64,000 bases of DNA from Dactylorhiza incarnata (taxonomy: Eukaryota; Streptophyta; Magnoliopsida; Asparagales; Orchidaceae). Positions 63,011 through 64,000 of the stretch are shown here, one piece after another. A program made the position numbers and the translations under genes. The stretch spans positions 3,801,501 to 3,865,500 of the forward strand of contig JAWHQI010000148.1 in the NCBI GenBank assembly GCA_033032865.1, in the 5' to 3' direction. Each line of letters starts with the position of its first letter. The stretch's first letter is position 1. A model generated the notes under the pieces. That model made no database searches. It was given only the letters and a program-made list of their open reading frames with translations, and had not been told where the DNA came from.

Positions 63011-63451
63011 GAAATGTAAAGTTGTAAATAATGGTCGTTTCCAATAAGTGGGGGCCGGTACAGCAGAAGCTGTAGGAGGGCCTCTGGAATGCAGAAGGAT
63101 GAGATGGAAGGCCGCTTGAAGCAGAAGGACGCGTAAGCAGTTCAACCAGAGTCGGACAGAGACACTAGAGGGCCGATGTAGGGCCGACAATTGTGTTGGA
63201 GGATCGACAGGGTCAAAGCGACACGCTGGAGGGGAACCGTCTGGACGACGTTGAGGCAAGATGCGCGGGACAGGACGTGATCGGGTCGACGAGGGAGAGC
63301 GAAACGAACCAGGCGGAATCAAGTAGGTTCAACTGAGCGGTGGTGGGATGTACGTAAGGAGGAATAGGATCTGTTACGTGTGGCTGGAAGAGGATGTAGA
63401 TCCAATTAGGGTTCCGATCGAAGCCATAAATGAGCGGTAGGTCGGACAAAT
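63010..63451 (-). other. Leader of Gypsy I
   Basis: GC-richer sequence between the 5' LTR and the foreign insert. The minus strand begins ATTTGTCCGACCTACCGC next to the LTR, like the Reina-like element. Open frames here have no recognised domains. Confidence 0.6.
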
Positions 63452-63723
63452 TGATAGTTACATGCTATCGTGTACTATAATTATTTGATTGAACTCAAAT
63501 GAGAGATACAAATGTCGAGATATGCTCGACCCGAACTCTTAAGGGTTGGTTCCCCCTAAGAGCCTCTCTCACTTAGGAGAGCCTAACACAAGATCTCAAA
63601 TATACAAAAGAAGAGACACTATCACTCCCTTATATAGGGGGTAGGACATACACATTATGATAATCCCCCTTAGTGCTACATAAGCAAAGGAAGACATGCG
63701 TCCAGGAGATTGTATCTATATCA
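63452..63723 (-). repeat. 5' LTR of Gypsy I
   Basis: Pairs with 53761-54033 across its whole length with many substitutions, including CTCGACCCGAACTCTTAAGG and ATCACTCCCTTATATAGGG. It is followed by TATTT at 63724-63728. Confidence 0.83.
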
Positions 63724-63728
63724 TATTT

Positions 63729-63860
63729 CATATCTATAAGGCTCTCTATAGGTTTAACTCCAGAGTACCCTTTCTTTTCAAGGAGCTATTGAACATATTT
63801 GCGTTGAGAGATAAATACCCCTCCCCCCCCTCCTTATAGACCTAACCACTACATTCCCTG
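63729..63860 (-). mobile_element. Copia RT fragment, upstream half of the remnant at 53080-53760
   Basis: The minus strand reads GVFISQRKYVQ, a stop, then LLEKKGYSGVKPIESLIDM, the RT region just before the connection found at 53760. It contains a run of C at about 63820. Confidence 0.65.
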
Positions 63861-64000
63861 AAAAAAAATTGAATTATGCAAAGCTTTCCTGTGAATGATT
63901 ATGTTGTGGTCATACACGCTGCAGGAGAAGGGCTCACGACGAAGCGCTGCGCAGGGCCTTTCGACGAATCAGCATATGACGATCGGCGGCGGCAGAAGCA
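63861..64000. other. Right-edge sequence, nothing recognised
   Basis: Becomes GC-rich in the last 80 bp (CTCACGACGAAGCGCTGCGC), suggesting another element begins, but the window ends. Confidence 0.3.

Larger units (their letters stand above)
53761..63723 (-). mobile_element. Gypsy element I, gag-only, with foreign DNA nested between leader and gag
   Basis: Minus-strand Gypsy with LTRs of 273 and 272 bp at 53761-54033 and 63452-63723 and a TATTT duplication. The leader (63451 to about 63010) and gag (about 55315 to 54070) belong to it; pol is absent and gag ends about 25 bp before the polypurine tract. The middle, about 55350-63010, is inserted DNA. The leader start TTGTCCGACCTACC and gag zinc knuckle relate it to the Reina-like Gypsy at 17677-28003. 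Confidence 0.82.

Overview
This is a eukaryotic, almost certainly flowering-plant, nuclear window. The evidence is stacked Ty1/Copia and Ty3/Gypsy LTR retrotransposons of plant type, the plant-typical initiator-Met primer-binding site TGGTATCAGAG next to six LTRs, chromodomain Gypsy elements, an RTE-like LINE tail, and two exons of a host gene whose translation matches the plant DExH-box RNA helicase SKI2 (Ski-complex helicase). I cannot name the species from sequence alone.

Host gene. Only two host exons are recognisable, both on the + strand: 10430-10583 and 49925-50393. They have canonical AG acceptors and GT donors, compatible phases and no stops, and encode adjacent stretches of the SKI2 insertion (stalk/beta-barrel) domain. 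The intron between them is 39,341 bp and consists mostly of nested retroelements. Upstream and downstream exons were not found here.

Layout. 1-10149: four truncated Copia elements joined end to end (A +, B -, C -, D +). 10430-10583: SKI2 exon. 11690-28330: one old minus-strand Copia remnant, split by a complete Copia F (12652-17362, identical 105-bp LTRs, TSD CTTAC) and by a Reina-like Gypsy (17677-28003, TSD TACTA), which itself carries a Copia (19001-23941, TSD GTCCA) in its integrase. 29040-46469: a + strand Copia E (TSD GCTTC) whose 5' LTR was hit by a 9.35-kb Tekay-like Gypsy (29068-38418, TSD GGAAG, 1910-bp LTRs). 46470-48197: LTR and gag of a Tat-like Gypsy. 49925-50393: SKI2 exon. 50660-52093: a complete 1.43-kb non-autonomous LTR element (TSD GTTTG). 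52145-53760: Copia tails. 53761-63723: a minus-strand Gypsy (TSD TATTT) with gag but no pol, interrupted by foreign DNA that includes a LINE 3' end and a + strand Gypsy J (56666-61276) lacking its integrase core.

How the parts relate. Nesting order agrees with LTR divergence: inner elements have more similar LTRs than their hosts. Five of the six sizeable elements in the giant SKI2 intron lie antisense to the gene. Most pol genes are broken by frameshifts, stops or lost catalytic residues. The most intact is the Tekay-like element, where gag and pol appear to be separated by a 108-nt spliceosomal intron; this is the observation I would check first.
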